Below are positions 55,756-63,182 of a stretch of DNA of 64,000 bases, one piece after another. The position numbers were made by a program, and so were the translations under genes. Position 1 is the first letter of the stretch; the number at the start of each line of letters is the position of its first letter. Origin of the DNA: an uncultured Gammaproteobacteria bacterium (GTDB lineage: Bacteria; Pseudomonadota; Gammaproteobacteria; Eutrophobiales; Eutrophobiaceae); contig CALSOP010000002.1 of NCBI GenBank assembly GCA_943788005.1, forward strand, positions 588,573 through 652,572, given 5' to 3'. The notes under the pieces were generated by a model. It had not been told where the DNA came from, made no database searches, and saw only the letters and a list, made by a program, of their open reading frames with translations.

Positions 55756-56545
55756 TATTGTTTTAGAGAAGTATTACCAAATATCTAAAAACGCCCTTCT
55801 AGGGCGTTTTTTTATTCCTGCATTTTTAATCCTATTTAGCCCGACATGTCTCTCAAAAGAGAACCCAAATCAAGGTTGTGTAAGTACCCACTTTGACGAA
55901 AAAGCAATAATTGACTATGTCATTGATGGCGATACTGTTGTTTTAAAAGATAAACGACACATCCGATTAATTGGTATAAATACACCCGAGTTGAACCACA
56001 ATAATAGTCCCTCTGAAGCGGGCGCAGTCAGCGCACATAATGCGCTTAAAAAAATGCTTGGCGATACACTGTTCATTCATCTTCTTTATGGGAAAGAACG
56101 CCTTGATAGGCACGGCAGGACTCTGGCGCATATATATGCTGATGGCATAAACTTACAAAGCCAATTACTTAAGTCTGGCCTAGCAATGCCCCTACGAATT
56201 CCACCTAATCTCTCTTTTGCTGATTGCTATAATGAAGCAAGTCAATTTGCTAAAGATCAACGATTGGGCCTGTGGGCATTACCACGTTATAAAACTCGCA
56301 GCGTTAAATCACTCAGCGGCGACGAAAAAGGATTTTATTTCATCTCAGGGAAAGTGCGACAAGTCTCAACTAGCAGATCATCTGTCTGGATAAACCTAGG
56401 ACACAATGTCGCTCTTCGGATAAAGAATGATGACTTAAAATACTTTAATAAATCGAAATTACTTTCATTGAAAACTCAAACCATAGAAGCTAGTGGTTGG
56501 TTATATCAGCATAAAGGTCAACGATGCGACTGCGTCACAACCTAG
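55745..56545 (+). CDS. Thermonuclease (SNase-fold) family protein
   Basis: The nuclease domain starts at [20 protein letters not shown] near residue 60 with NTPELNHNN following, [19 protein letters not shown] and [10 protein letters not shown] after it, all typical of the staphylococcal-nuclease fold (Arg/Glu active residues). The only in-frame start before the domain is ATG 55745, inside the last codons of rpmE. This makes the rpmE terminator encode part of the N-terminal region ([19 protein letters not shown]), which then acts as the signal-like hydrophobic stretch. A frameshift in the T-run could also be involved. Confidence 0.72.
   Translation: MVCNIVLEKYYQISKNALLGRFFIPAFLILFSPTCLSKENPNQGCVSTHFDEKAIIDYVIDGDTVVLKDKRHIRLIGINTPELNHNNSPSEAGAVSAHNALKKMLGDTLFIHLLYGKERLDRHGRTLAHIYADGINLQSQLLKSGLAMPLRIPPNLSFADCYNEASQFAKDQRLGLWALPRYKTRSVKSLSGDEKGFYFISGKVRQVSTSRSSVWINLGHNVALRIKNDDLKYFNKSKLLSLKTQTIEASGWLYQHKGQRCDCVTT
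55787..55813 (+). terminator. Intrinsic terminator of rpmE, inside the nuclease reading frame
   Basis: The stem ACGCCCT/AGGGCGT (55791-55797 with 55801-55807) has a three-base loop, is extended by A-T pairs on both sides and is followed by TTTTTTT. It is a textbook terminator for rpmE. The same bases are translated in the nuclease N-terminus. Confidence 0.9.
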
Positions 56546-56605
56546 ATTTAAAAATCACCAAAACTGAAAATTGAACTGAATTAATTCACTGCCTGTCTTA
56601 AAATC

Positions 56606-58069
56606 ATGAAAATGAAATATCTATTTACCCTATATTTTTTGTCCTTACTCTCAATAAGCTCATGTGCCGTTAATCCTGTCACTGGAAAGCAAGACTTGGT
56701 ACTACTGAGTGAAACTGACGAGCTGGCCTTGGGCCGTAAGACTAATGCAGATGTTCTTAAACAATATACTATCTACGATAATCCCGCTTTACAGAATTAC
56801 GTTCAAAATATTGGTGTAAAACTTGCCGCAAAGAGCCACCGCTCAAACCTGTCTTATAGTTTTACTGTGCTCGATAGCAAAGAAGTCAACGCCTTCGCCT
56901 TACCAGGTGGGTACATATACATAACTCGTGGACTAATGGCCTATTTAAATTCTGAGGCGGAACTAGCTGCGGTACTTGGCCATGAAATAGGACATGTCAC
57001 AGCCAGACACTCGGTACGACAACATAGCGCAACCCAACTAACAAACATCGGGGCTGCATTAACTTCGATATTTGTACCCGGCATGACTCAAGCGTCGAGC
57101 CAATTAGTGCAATTCGCTGGCGGGGCATTACTACGTGGCTATGGACGTACTCATGAACTAGAAGCTGATCGCCTTGGCGCTGAATATCTCGCCCGAACAA
57201 ACTACAACCCGGAAGCAATGCTCGACGTCATCCGCGTATTAAAAAATCAGGAAGTATTTGACAGAGAACAAGCCCAAGCCGAAGGGCGAGAACCCAGAGC
57301 CTACCATGGTGTATTTTCTACACATCCGGATAGTGACACACGACTCCAGGAAGTCATTGGCATGGCTAAAGGACTTAACAAATCCGGAACGGTAAACTTT
57401 ATCGGACGAGATGAATACATTTCACTCATTGATAACCTGATATTTGGCGATAGTCCTCAAGAAGGTATTTTACGTGGCCGTAATTTCTACCATGAAGGCA
57501 TGGGATTTGCCATGCGCTTCCCACAAAAATGGAATATGACCAATCTTCCAAATCAGATCTTGCTAGCTGCTGCTGATGGCAATGCCTTGATGCAAATCAG
57601 TGCTGAAAATGCAGACAATAAACTATCACCAAGAAATTTTATGATACAGCGCATGGGATTGAATAATCTCGAAAATGAATCGCCATTAAATATAAATGGT
57701 CTCTCTGCCCATACTGGCATTTCGGTTATCACCAATAAGCAAGGGAGTATTCCTACGCGGTTCACTGTCATCTATTTTGAACAACGAGCCTACATAATTG
57801 CCGGAATGGCCAAAGGTAATAATCTAGCTAAGTATGACGATGCGATACTTGCAACCGCAAAAAGCTTCCATCCTTTAACAACGGATGAAGCAGTTTTGGC
57901 AAAACCAATACGAATCAACATTGTAAAAGCGAATAGCAAAACGAAATTTAGTAGCTTGGCCAAACAATCTCCACTAGAGAGCCATGCAGAATCACAACTT
58001 CGACTTTTAAATGCAAAATATCCAACAGGTGAACCTGACAAAGGGACACTGATAAAAGTCCTTAAATAG
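56606..58069 (+). CDS. M48 family metalloprotease lipoprotein (BepA-like)
   Basis: The 487-residue lipoprotein has a lipobox in LLSISSCAVN (Cys near residue 21), then a M48 peptidase domain with zinc motif LGHEIGHVTARHS near residue 126 and the Glu ligand in HELEADRLGAEYLART near 189. Upstream of it VNAFALPGGYIYITRGL is typical of YfgC/BepA and LoiP. The C-terminal half (from about residue 290) has no TPR repeats like BepA but a domain beginning GRNFYHEGMGFAMRFPQKW, as in other periplasmic M48 proteins. Outer-membrane protein quality control is inferred. Confidence 0.85.
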   Translation: MKMKYLFTLYFLSLLSISSCAVNPVTGKQDLVLLSETDELALGRKTNADVLKQYTIYDNPALQNYVQNIGVKLAAKSHRSNLSYSFTVLDSKEVNAFALPGGYIYITRGLMAYLNSEAELAAVLGHEIGHVTARHSVRQHSATQLTNIGAALTSIFVPGMTQASSQLVQFAGGALLRGYGRTHELEADRLGAEYLARTNYNPEAMLDVIRVLKNQEVFDREQAQAEGREPRAYHGVFSTHPDSDTRLQEVIGMAKGLNKSGTVNFIGRDEYISLIDNLIFGDSPQEGILRGRNFYHEGMGFAMRFPQKWNMTNLPNQILLAAADGNALMQISAENADNKLSPRNFMIQRMGLNNLENESPLNINGLSAHTGISVITNKQGSIPTRFTVIYFEQRAYIIAGMAKGNNLAKYDDAILATAKSFHPLTTDEAVLAKPIRINIVKANSKTKFSSLAKQSPLESHAESQLRLLNAKYPTGEPDKGTLIKVLK

Positions 58070-58167
58070 ACTTTTCAGCTTAAACTTGCTGGATTCTTAG
58101 TTACAACACTTCAGGTCATTTCTAGCTTAGTTAAGCTAAGTAATTGCTACTATTCAGGGTTAATTTC

Positions 58168-58202
58168 TTATCCACATTTTCTGTGGATAACTCTGTGGAT
58201 GT
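58168..58202. promoter_or_regulatory. Cluster of three DnaA boxes
   Basis: A perfect DnaA box TTATCCACA (58168-58176, plus) faces a perfect inverted copy TGTGGATAA (58182-58190), and a third inverted near-match TGTGGATGT lies at 58194-58202. The first two form a 9-5-9 palindrome. An AT-rich stretch (58268-58300) follows. The arrangement resembles DnaA-regulation loci (DARS-like or datA-like) more than a full origin. Confidence 0.5.
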
Positions 58203-58417
58203 AGTGCGAAAATAACGTCAAAAAGACCATGGTTAACTCATCTCTGCCAAAACTGATAAAAACTAACCGGCATCCTATTTATTTATATTATACAATAAGT
58301 TACACCATTCCTATTTGCCTTCAGAGGAGATCGAGTGTCGCTTAAGTGATACTAGTGGACCACCAAAAAATAACTGTGCATAAAGAGAAAAATTTCGTTG
58401 ACAAAACCTTATTGCCG

Positions 58418-58445
58418 GGAACTCTACGTAATACCTAGGCTCTAA
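58418..58445 (+). promoter_or_regulatory. Sigma-E/AlgU-type promoter
   Basis: GGAACTC (58418-58424), a 16-bp spacer and TCTAA (58441-58445) match the extracytoplasmic sigma-E/AlgU consensus (GGAACTT, 15-17 bp, TCTGA/TCTAA). It lies directly before the small-RNA locus, with a start expected near 58451. A TTGACA at 58399 could also give a housekeeping promoter, but no good -10 follows at the right distance. Confidence 0.6.
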
Positions 58446-58450
58446 GCATT

Positions 58451-58574
58451 TAAGAGCATATTTTTCCTTCTTTTCTTCCCTTAGAAGGGAAAATTAACCC
58501 GGTTCTCCCCAGCCGGGATTTTCTGGCCCCGGATGCATACTTTCCCCTAAAAAGATCGCCCGGGGCATTTTTTT
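58451..58574 (+). ncRNA. Candidate ErsA/Spot 42-position small RNA with C-rich loops
   Basis: The 124-nt RNA runs into a strong terminator and converges on engB. It has a hairpin TTCCCTT/AAGGGAA (58476-58491), a second one CCCGG/CCGGG (58498-58517) whose ten-base loop carries CUCCCC, and the terminator stem GCCCCGG/CCGGGGC (58526-58566) with a 27-base loop containing UUUCCCC, then seven U. The place beside engB is where Spot 42 sits in E. coli and ErsA (AlgU-dependent) in Pseudomonas. Here polA is not its neighbour. Homology by sequence was not shown; position, promoter class and C-rich loops suggest an ErsA-like RNA. Confidence 0.6.
58526..58574 (+). terminator. Intrinsic terminator of the small-RNA locus
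   Basis: A perfect 7-bp G/C stem GCCCCGG (58526-58532) with CCGGGGC (58560-58566) is followed by A and seven T. The loop of 27 bases is long and C-rich. It faces the plus strand and so cannot serve engB, which ends convergently at 58606. Confidence 0.8.
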
Positions 58575-58605
58575 ATGTTGAAAAAATCACTTTTAAAATA
58601 ACCAA

Positions 58606-59208
58606 TCAGCGAGTTTTTTGACGCGCCTCATCTAGCCCCACCCCCTTCAAAGCAGAGAATTGCTGCACACTGCCATTGATATCTGCCAATTCACGACTGA
58701 CATCCATTGTGGTCTTGTTTGCAGCGCTTTTAGATAACTTATCTGACTTGTTCAATAGGATGTGTAATGGCAGCTCACAGCTCTTACAGTAATCGAGCAT
58801 TATTTGATCAAATTTCCCCATTGGATGCCGAATATCCATAATCAAGAACACCCCTTTCAGGGAATTTCTTTCTCGTAAATACCGTTCGAGTAATTTTGCC
58901 CAGGTATTCCTCATTGTTTCGTCTACCTTCGCGTAGCCATATCCCGGCAAATCAACGATATGTCTTGATTCATCATAGGCAAAATAATTTAATTCTCTGG
59001 TTCTACCGGGCGATTTACTGGTTCTGGCTAGAGAACGCCGATTGGTAATCTTATTTAAGACGCTCGATTTTCCAACGTTAGATCGGCCTGAAAAGGCAAC
59101 CTCAACACCACTATCCTCCGGAAGTTGATTAAATGCAGCAACACCCTTAATAAATTCAAAGCGGCTGAACCAACCATTTGGTATTATTTGTTTTGTTTTT
59201 ATATTCAT
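58606..59208 (-). CDS. engB: Ribosome biogenesis GTPase EngB (YsxC/YihA)
   Basis: EngB is a GTPase needed for late 50S ribosome assembly. The 200-residue protein shows G1 FSGRSNVGKSSVLNKIT (residues 35-50), G2 and G3 with RTRELNYFAY and DLPGYGYAKVDE, and G4 LNKSDKLSK near 133. C-terminal EARQKTR is short. It is divergent from cytochrome c4 with 173 bp between and convergent with the small-RNA locus, as in pseudomonads. Confidence 0.95.
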   Translation of the reverse strand: MNIKTKQIIPNGWFSRFEFIKGVAAFNQLPEDSGVEVAFSGRSNVGKSSVLNKITNRRSLARTSKSPGRTRELNYFAYDESRHIVDLPGYGYAKVDETMRNTWAKLLERYLRERNSLKGVFLIMDIRHPMGKFDQIMLDYCKSCELPLHILLNKSDKLSKSAANKTTMDVSRELADINGSVQQFSALKGVGLDEARQKTR

Positions 59209-59381
59209 CTCTAATTGAACTGCTAAATTTTATTTAACCATTAAAATAAGTGGCTTATGTTTTTGAAGATTATTGGGTTTTGAATTAACCTTCGTAATCA
59301 GGACATTGTTCTGAAAAATAATCATACTATGAGTTTATTATTACTACCCGGCATATATGTTGTCTTAAAGGATCTGGAATT

Positions 59382-59987
59382 ATGAAAAATTATTTATTTG
59401 TTATTTGTCTGTTAACGCTTACCTCTGCTTATACCTATGCTGCGGGGGGCGATCCTGAAAATGGCAAGTCTCTCTCACAAACTTGTGCTGCCTGTCATAG
59501 TGTCGATGGCAACAGTGTAAACCCTGTTTGGCCAAAACTGGCCGGGCAGCATGCTACATACATCGTAAAACAGTTAAATGATTTCAAAAAAGGAAACCGT
59601 GTTAACGCCCAGATGACAGCGATGGTGGCACCACTAAGCGATCAAGACATGCTCGATCTCGGTGCTTATTTTGCTAGTCAAAAAACAACCTTAGGCACTG
59701 CTGAACCTGAACTAATTGAAACAGGGGAGCTTATCTATCGAGCTGGGGACTACACAACGGGCGTTCCGGCCTGTATGGCATGTCATGGGCCTAATGGCGC
59801 TGGTAACCCAACTGCTCTGTATCCCGCCTTACGTGGCCAGCATGCTGAATATACTGCTATCCAACTTAAAATGTTCAAGGCTGAAGATCGTAGTAACGAC
59901 CCTAATAATATGATGCGTACCATCACAGGACCAATGACAAACCTACAAATTGAGGCTGTATCTCAATATATTCAGGGCCTCCATTAA
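59382..59987 (+). CDS. Dihaem cytochrome c4
   Basis: The 201-residue periplasmic protein has a signal peptide (LFVICLLTLTSAYTYA) and two similar c-type domains, each with a haem motif: TCAACHSVDG near residue 36 and PACMACHGPNG near 136. Distal Met ligands lie in later turns (NAQMTAM and NNMMRT type). Cytochrome c4 feeds electrons to terminal oxidases. The c4-dsbA pair beside engB is a typical gammaproteobacterial cluster. Confidence 0.94.
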   Translation: MKNYLFVICLLTLTSAYTYAAGGDPENGKSLSQTCAACHSVDGNSVNPVWPKLAGQHATYIVKQLNDFKKGNRVNAQMTAMVAPLSDQDMLDLGAYFASQKTTLGTAEPELIETGELIYRAGDYTTGVPACMACHGPNGAGNPTALYPALRGQHAEYTAIQLKMFKAEDRSNDPNNMMRTITGPMTNLQIEAVSQYIQGLH

Positions 59988-60085
59988 AAATTCTTACTTT
60001 TACTGAAGTAAAACCGGAATTTAGGTGTCTATAGCTATAAGGCTGGGTTAACCACGCCCTAAATATAATAAATTTAAGGATTACC

Positions 60086-60712
60086 ATGAAAAAAATAGTT
60101 ACGACTCTTTCGATATTTTTATTTCTCCTGATTAGCAACCAATCATACGCAGATGGCGACGGCTATGTGACCATCTCTCCAGCACAGCCAACCCAGTCAG
60201 GAGACAAAATAGAGGTAGTCGAAGTATTTTGGTACGCATGCCCGCACTGTTTCGATTTTGAGCCACATATAAGCAAATGGCTAGCATCCAAACCTGATGA
60301 TGTCGAATTTAGACGGATGCCGGGTATTTTTCGCAAAAACTGGATCCCGCATGCCAAGGCTTATTTTACTGCAGAAAAATTAGGTGCTTTGGACTCCATC
60401 CACTCACCATTATTTGATGCCATACACAAACAAAAGAAAAAAATACATGATGATGATGCAATCAAAAGTTTCTTTGTAAAACATGGTGTCGATAAGAGCG
60501 AATTCACTAAAGCATATGAATCTGATGAGGTTCAGACCAAAGTTAAACAAGCTTTTGTCATGGGACAACGATACAAGCTCACGGGTGTCCCAGCCGTCAT
60601 AGTCAATGGCAAATATATGGTTAGTGGTTCCACTGCTGGCAGTTTTGAAAATGTACTAAAGGTTATTGATCAACTCGTCGATAAAGAAAGGGCGAGCACA
60701 ACAAACGAGTAA
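60086..60712 (+). CDS. dsbA: Thiol:disulfide interchange protein DsbA
   Basis: The 208-residue periplasmic oxidoreductase makes disulfides in exported proteins. A signal peptide (SIFLFLLISNQSYA) is followed by the active site FWYACPHCFDF (CPHC near residue 51) and the cis-Pro loop TGVPAVIVNGKYMVSG near 170. It follows cytochrome c4, as in pseudomonads. DsbB is not in the window. Confidence 0.95.
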   Translation: MKKIVTTLSIFLFLLISNQSYADGDGYVTISPAQPTQSGDKIEVVEVFWYACPHCFDFEPHISKWLASKPDDVEFRRMPGIFRKNWIPHAKAYFTAEKLGALDSIHSPLFDAIHKQKKKIHDDDAIKSFFVKHGVDKSEFTKAYESDEVQTKVKQAFVMGQRYKLTGVPAVIVNGKYMVSGSTAGSFENVLKVIDQLVDKERASTTNE

Positions 60713-60816
60713 ACTAAAGATTCAGAGTCAATCATTCCTGTCTGAATGGCAGGAATGATAAATACCATCGATTGTAACGCCCGCACCATGTTTTATTTAA
60801 TTGCCGGATACAATCA

Positions 60817-62568
60817 ATGCTGTCACAAGAAAAAGCTATCGACCCTGATACAGACTGGAAAAAACAATACGTTCAGAGCCTGAAAGAGCTGGATGTTAAA
60901 GAAAAGGAATGGGAGCAACAGCAGCAAGAATTACTAAAAACCGTATTAAGGTTGACCTTCGCCTACCAAGGCTCAAATGACATTCTCGATAAAAAGCTGT
61001 TTGACCTCAAAGAGACTTTAAAACAATCTGGCAACAACCTCCCGCAAGAAGAAATTGAGCAAATTGTGCTGTCCGTCCTGTCACTGAAGAAGGATAAAGA
61101 TGCCGATGCATCAAGAACAAATCAATTAGTTACAAACGTAATTCAATTGCTATCCAACGACAATCAATTTGGTCAATATTCAGAGGCAGTCGCTGATATC
61201 AACAATGACATTCAGGACAACTCCATTGAACCCATAAGCCGATTAAAATCAATAAATGATGTCGTTACTAATATAAATAAATCATCGGCAAAGGATAAAC
61301 AAAAACCAGACACGTTTAAGGTGTTCTTAAAAAAACTATCCGAGCATCAGGAGACAGAGGCTTCACTTGCTAATCTATGTAAAAAATCCATAACGTTAAA
61401 AAATGAACAAGAAAAATTAAAAGTAATCAATCAATGTATAGAAAAAATTAATTTACAATCAAACCAGTCAGGCAGTAGCACATCAACACCTGCTATAACA
61501 GAGAAAGAGTCTGACTTTACTGTTAGCCACCTGGTTACTATGCTTGACTGGATAACCATCCCGGGCAAATCACAGGCAAAGCTCGACACTCTAAAGCAAC
61601 AGCTTGAACAACGAAGCGACGGGGCGGACATTGGCAATTTACTACGCCGCATAGCATTGACGATAAGCAATGCCTACATGGAAATTCAGGCTGAGCTGAT
61701 AGAGACTGAAGGCTTTTTGAAAAAAGTAACTCAGCAATTAAATGAGATTACCTTACAGGTAGCTGACATAGAAACCCTTGAGAACGAATCATTTTCGAAT
61801 TCATTATCACTCAACACCGAGATGGGAAAGCAAATCAACTTAATTCAAACAGGTGTTGATGAAGCAGATTCGCTTGAGAATATCAAAAATACCATCAATA
61901 GCCGAATTGAAGTCATACAAAACAACATGGACCAGTTTATCAGTGTTGAACAAACCCGGAAAAAAACATCTGACAATAGCCATAAGGAACTGACAGACCG
62001 ACTCAACAACATGGAGTCCGAAACTGAAAAACTCAGAAAGTGCATTGAGGTAGAGATAAGCAAAGCCTACACTGATGCATTAACAAAAATACCAAATCGT
62101 ATGGCCTTTGATGAACGTATTAGCCATGAGTATCGACGTTGGCAACGATACAACAATAAATTAACACTATGTCTGGTCGATATAGATAAGTTTAAAAATG
62201 TAAATGACACTTATGGCCATAAAGCGGGAGATATTGTTTTGCGAACTGTCGCAGGAAAATGCATTTCAAAAGTTCGTGGCAGTGACTTTTTTTGCCGATA
62301 TGGCGGTGAAGAGTTCGCTTTAATCTTACCAGAAACTGATCTATCAGCTGCAATAACTGTCGCAGAATCATTAAGAGAAGGCATAGAAGGCTGTTCATTC
62401 CAGTATGGGGATAAAACAGTGCCAATAACCATTTCCTGCGGCCTCGCTGAATTCAAGGGCACGGATAATCTGGACACGATATTCAAAAGAGCAGACAAGG
62501 CCTTATATAAAGCAAAAAATAGCGGGCGTAATTGCTGTATTAGTGAAGACCAACTGCGCCTAATCTAA
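60817..62568 (+). CDS. GGDEF diguanylate cyclase with long coiled-coil N-terminus
   Basis: The 583-residue protein lacks membrane segments. Its first 400 residues are helical and partly coiled coil with several Gln/Lys-rich stretches and no recognised sensor domain. The GGDEF domain (from about residue 410) has DALTKIPNRMAFDERI, DIDKFKNVNDTYGHKAGD and an intact catalytic GGEEF with the inhibitory I-site RGSD five residues before it, so it should make c-di-GMP and be product-inhibited. It follows dsbA by 104 bp. No EAL domain is fused. Confidence 0.88.
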   Translation: MLSQEKAIDPDTDWKKQYVQSLKELDVKEKEWEQQQQELLKTVLRLTFAYQGSNDILDKKLFDLKETLKQSGNNLPQEEIEQIVLSVLSLKKDKDADASRTNQLVTNVIQLLSNDNQFGQYSEAVADINNDIQDNSIEPISRLKSINDVVTNINKSSAKDKQKPDTFKVFLKKLSEHQETEASLANLCKKSITLKNEQEKLKVINQCIEKINLQSNQSGSSTSTPAITEKESDFTVSHLVTMLDWITIPGKSQAKLDTLKQQLEQRSDGADIGNLLRRIALTISNAYMEIQAELIETEGFLKKVTQQLNEITLQVADIETLENESFSNSLSLNTEMGKQINLIQTGVDEADSLENIKNTINSRIEVIQNNMDQFISVEQTRKKTSDNSHKELTDRLNNMESETEKLRKCIEVEISKAYTDALTKIPNRMAFDERISHEYRRWQRYNNKLTLCLVDIDKFKNVNDTYGHKAGDIVLRTVAGKCISKVRGSDFFCRYGGEEFALILPETDLSAAITVAESLREGIEGCSFQYGDKTVPITISCGLAEFKGTDNLDTIFKRADKALYKAKNSGRNCCISEDQLRLI

Positions 62569-62589
62569 ATTAATTAAAAGTTAGGCAAT

Positions 62590-62617
62590 AAAAAAGGGAC
62601 CTTACGGTCCCTTTTTT
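62590..62617. terminator. Bidirectional terminator between the cyclase and pqqA genes
   Basis: GGGACC/GGTCCC (62596-62611) closes a TTAC loop and has six A on the left and six T on the right, so it works on both strands. It ends the diguanylate cyclase gene and, read the other way, the tandem pqqA transcript. Confidence 0.9.
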
Positions 62618-62637
62618 ATTATTCCGAGAAGGAAGTC

Positions 62638-62712
62638 TTACTTGTTGTTGATGTACATTGTTACTTCAAAACCAAAACGAATGTCGCTGTATTCAGGTGT
62701 TTGCCAGTTCAT
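62638..62712 (-). CDS. pqqA: PQQ precursor peptide PqqA, copy 1 (downstream)
   Basis: A 24-codon gene on the minus strand encodes MNWQTPEYSDIRFG followed by FEVTMYINNK. The E-V-T-M-Y core contains the Glu (residue 16) and Tyr (residue 20) that PqqE joins to build pyrroloquinoline quinone. A Shine-Dalgarno GAGGA lies seven bases before the ATG, identical to that of copy 2. It differs from copy 2 by one residue (Ser 9 for Asn 9). Its stop is 20 bases from the bidirectional terminator. No pqqB-E lies in the window. Confidence 0.92.
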   Translation of the reverse strand: MNWQTPEYSDIRFGFEVTMYINNK

Positions 62713-62758
62713 TGTTATATCCTCGTATTAAGTGTGTTAAATAAGATTAAAGAGGGTC

Positions 62759-62833
62759 TTATTTGTTGTTAATATACATTGTTACTTCAAAACCAAAACG
62801 AATGTCGTTGTATTCAGGTGTTTGCCAGTTCAT
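62759..62833 (-). CDS. pqqA: PQQ precursor peptide PqqA, copy 2 (upstream)
   Basis: This first copy in the transcript encodes MNWQTPEYNDIRFG followed by FEVTMYINNK, 24 residues, with the same Glu 16/Tyr 20 pair. Its ATG lies 50 bp after the start predicted from the sigma-54 promoter. The gap to copy 1 is 46 bp. Both copies are intact and have kept their reading frame while changing only at a silent or conservative level, which supports use of both. Confidence 0.92.
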   Translation of the reverse strand: MNWQTPEYNDIRFGFEVTMYINNK

Positions 62834-62893
62834 TGTTATATCCTCGTATTAAGTTATAAGTTTGTTTATAAAGTTTTTTCTTGTCTTATATAG

Positions 62894-62909
62894 AGCAGAT
62901 CATGTGCCA
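62894..62909 (-). promoter_or_regulatory. Sigma-54 (-24/-12) promoter of the tandem pqqA genes
   Basis: TGGCACATGATCTGCT on the minus strand keeps GG and GC with ten bases between and matches TGGCACG-N4-TTGCW except at two positions. The start is expected near 62883, giving a 50-nt leader before pqqA copy 2. The leader (62834-62883) is AT-rich without a clear structure. Confidence 0.65.
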
Positions 62910-62997
62910 GTTTCTTAAATAATTAATTTTATATATAATATTCAAATACTTACTGTCATTTATCTGGTTTAATCAAGTCCATTTTATTGGTTAATTT

Positions 62998-63033
62998 GGT
63001 TGTTAATAACCAATTAACTGGTTTTAAATAACC
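62998..63033. promoter_or_regulatory. Paired GGTT-N6-AACC dyads (likely activator sites)
   Basis: GGTTGTTAATAACC (62998-63011) and GGTTTTAAATAACC (63020-63033) share the GGTT-N6-AACC dyad, with centres 22 bp (two helix turns) apart. They lie at about -121 and -143 of the pqqA sigma-54 start, the normal place for an enhancer-binding protein. Half-site-like GGTTAAT (62989) and GGTTTAAT (62966) also occur nearby. The gap also faces the plus-strand small gene and purK, so they might act there. Confidence 0.55.
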
Positions 63034-63059
63034 ATATTACAACCTTTTTAATAGCCACC

Positions 63060-63170
63060 ATGACCATACAGAATCCACAATCTATGCAGCAATTTCGGCA
63101 ACTATTAACAGAATTACAGATTTACTACGTAGATTATGCTAAATTCGCCGACTTTTTTAAGGGCGTGTAA
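63060..63170 (+). CDS. Possible small peptide upstream of purK
   Basis: A 36-codon frame starts ATG ACC ATA CAG at 63060 and encodes a Gln-rich peptide ending ...YAKFADFFKGV; its stop is 12 bp before purK. There is no strong Shine-Dalgarno and no family match, so it may be chance. Confidence 0.25.
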   Translation: MTIQNPQSMQQFRQLLTELQIYYVDYAKFADFFKGV

Positions 63171-63182
63171 TAAGAAAAACGC

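Larger units (their letters stand above)
62638..62854. repeat. Tandem 96-bp direct repeat carrying the two pqqA genes
   Basis: The segments 62638-62733 and 62759-62854 are 96 bp long, repeat with a 121-bp period and differ at only four positions by my comparison. Each carries a whole pqqA gene with its ribosome-binding site; the 25 bp between are unrelated. Confidence 0.9.

Noticed and set aside
58399-58430. A sigma-70 promoter with TTGACA for the sRNA
   Set aside because: A TTGACA is present, but no good -10 hexamer lies 16-18 bp after it; the sigma-E-type pair fits better.
58141-58606. A full chromosomal origin (oriC)
   Set aside because: Only three DnaA boxes are present, no dnaA, dnaN or rpmH gene is near and no 13-mer array is evident, so I call it a DnaA-box cluster only.
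62638-62854. CRISPR-like repeats
   Set aside because: Only two units exist, each with a full pqqA gene and no regular spacer.
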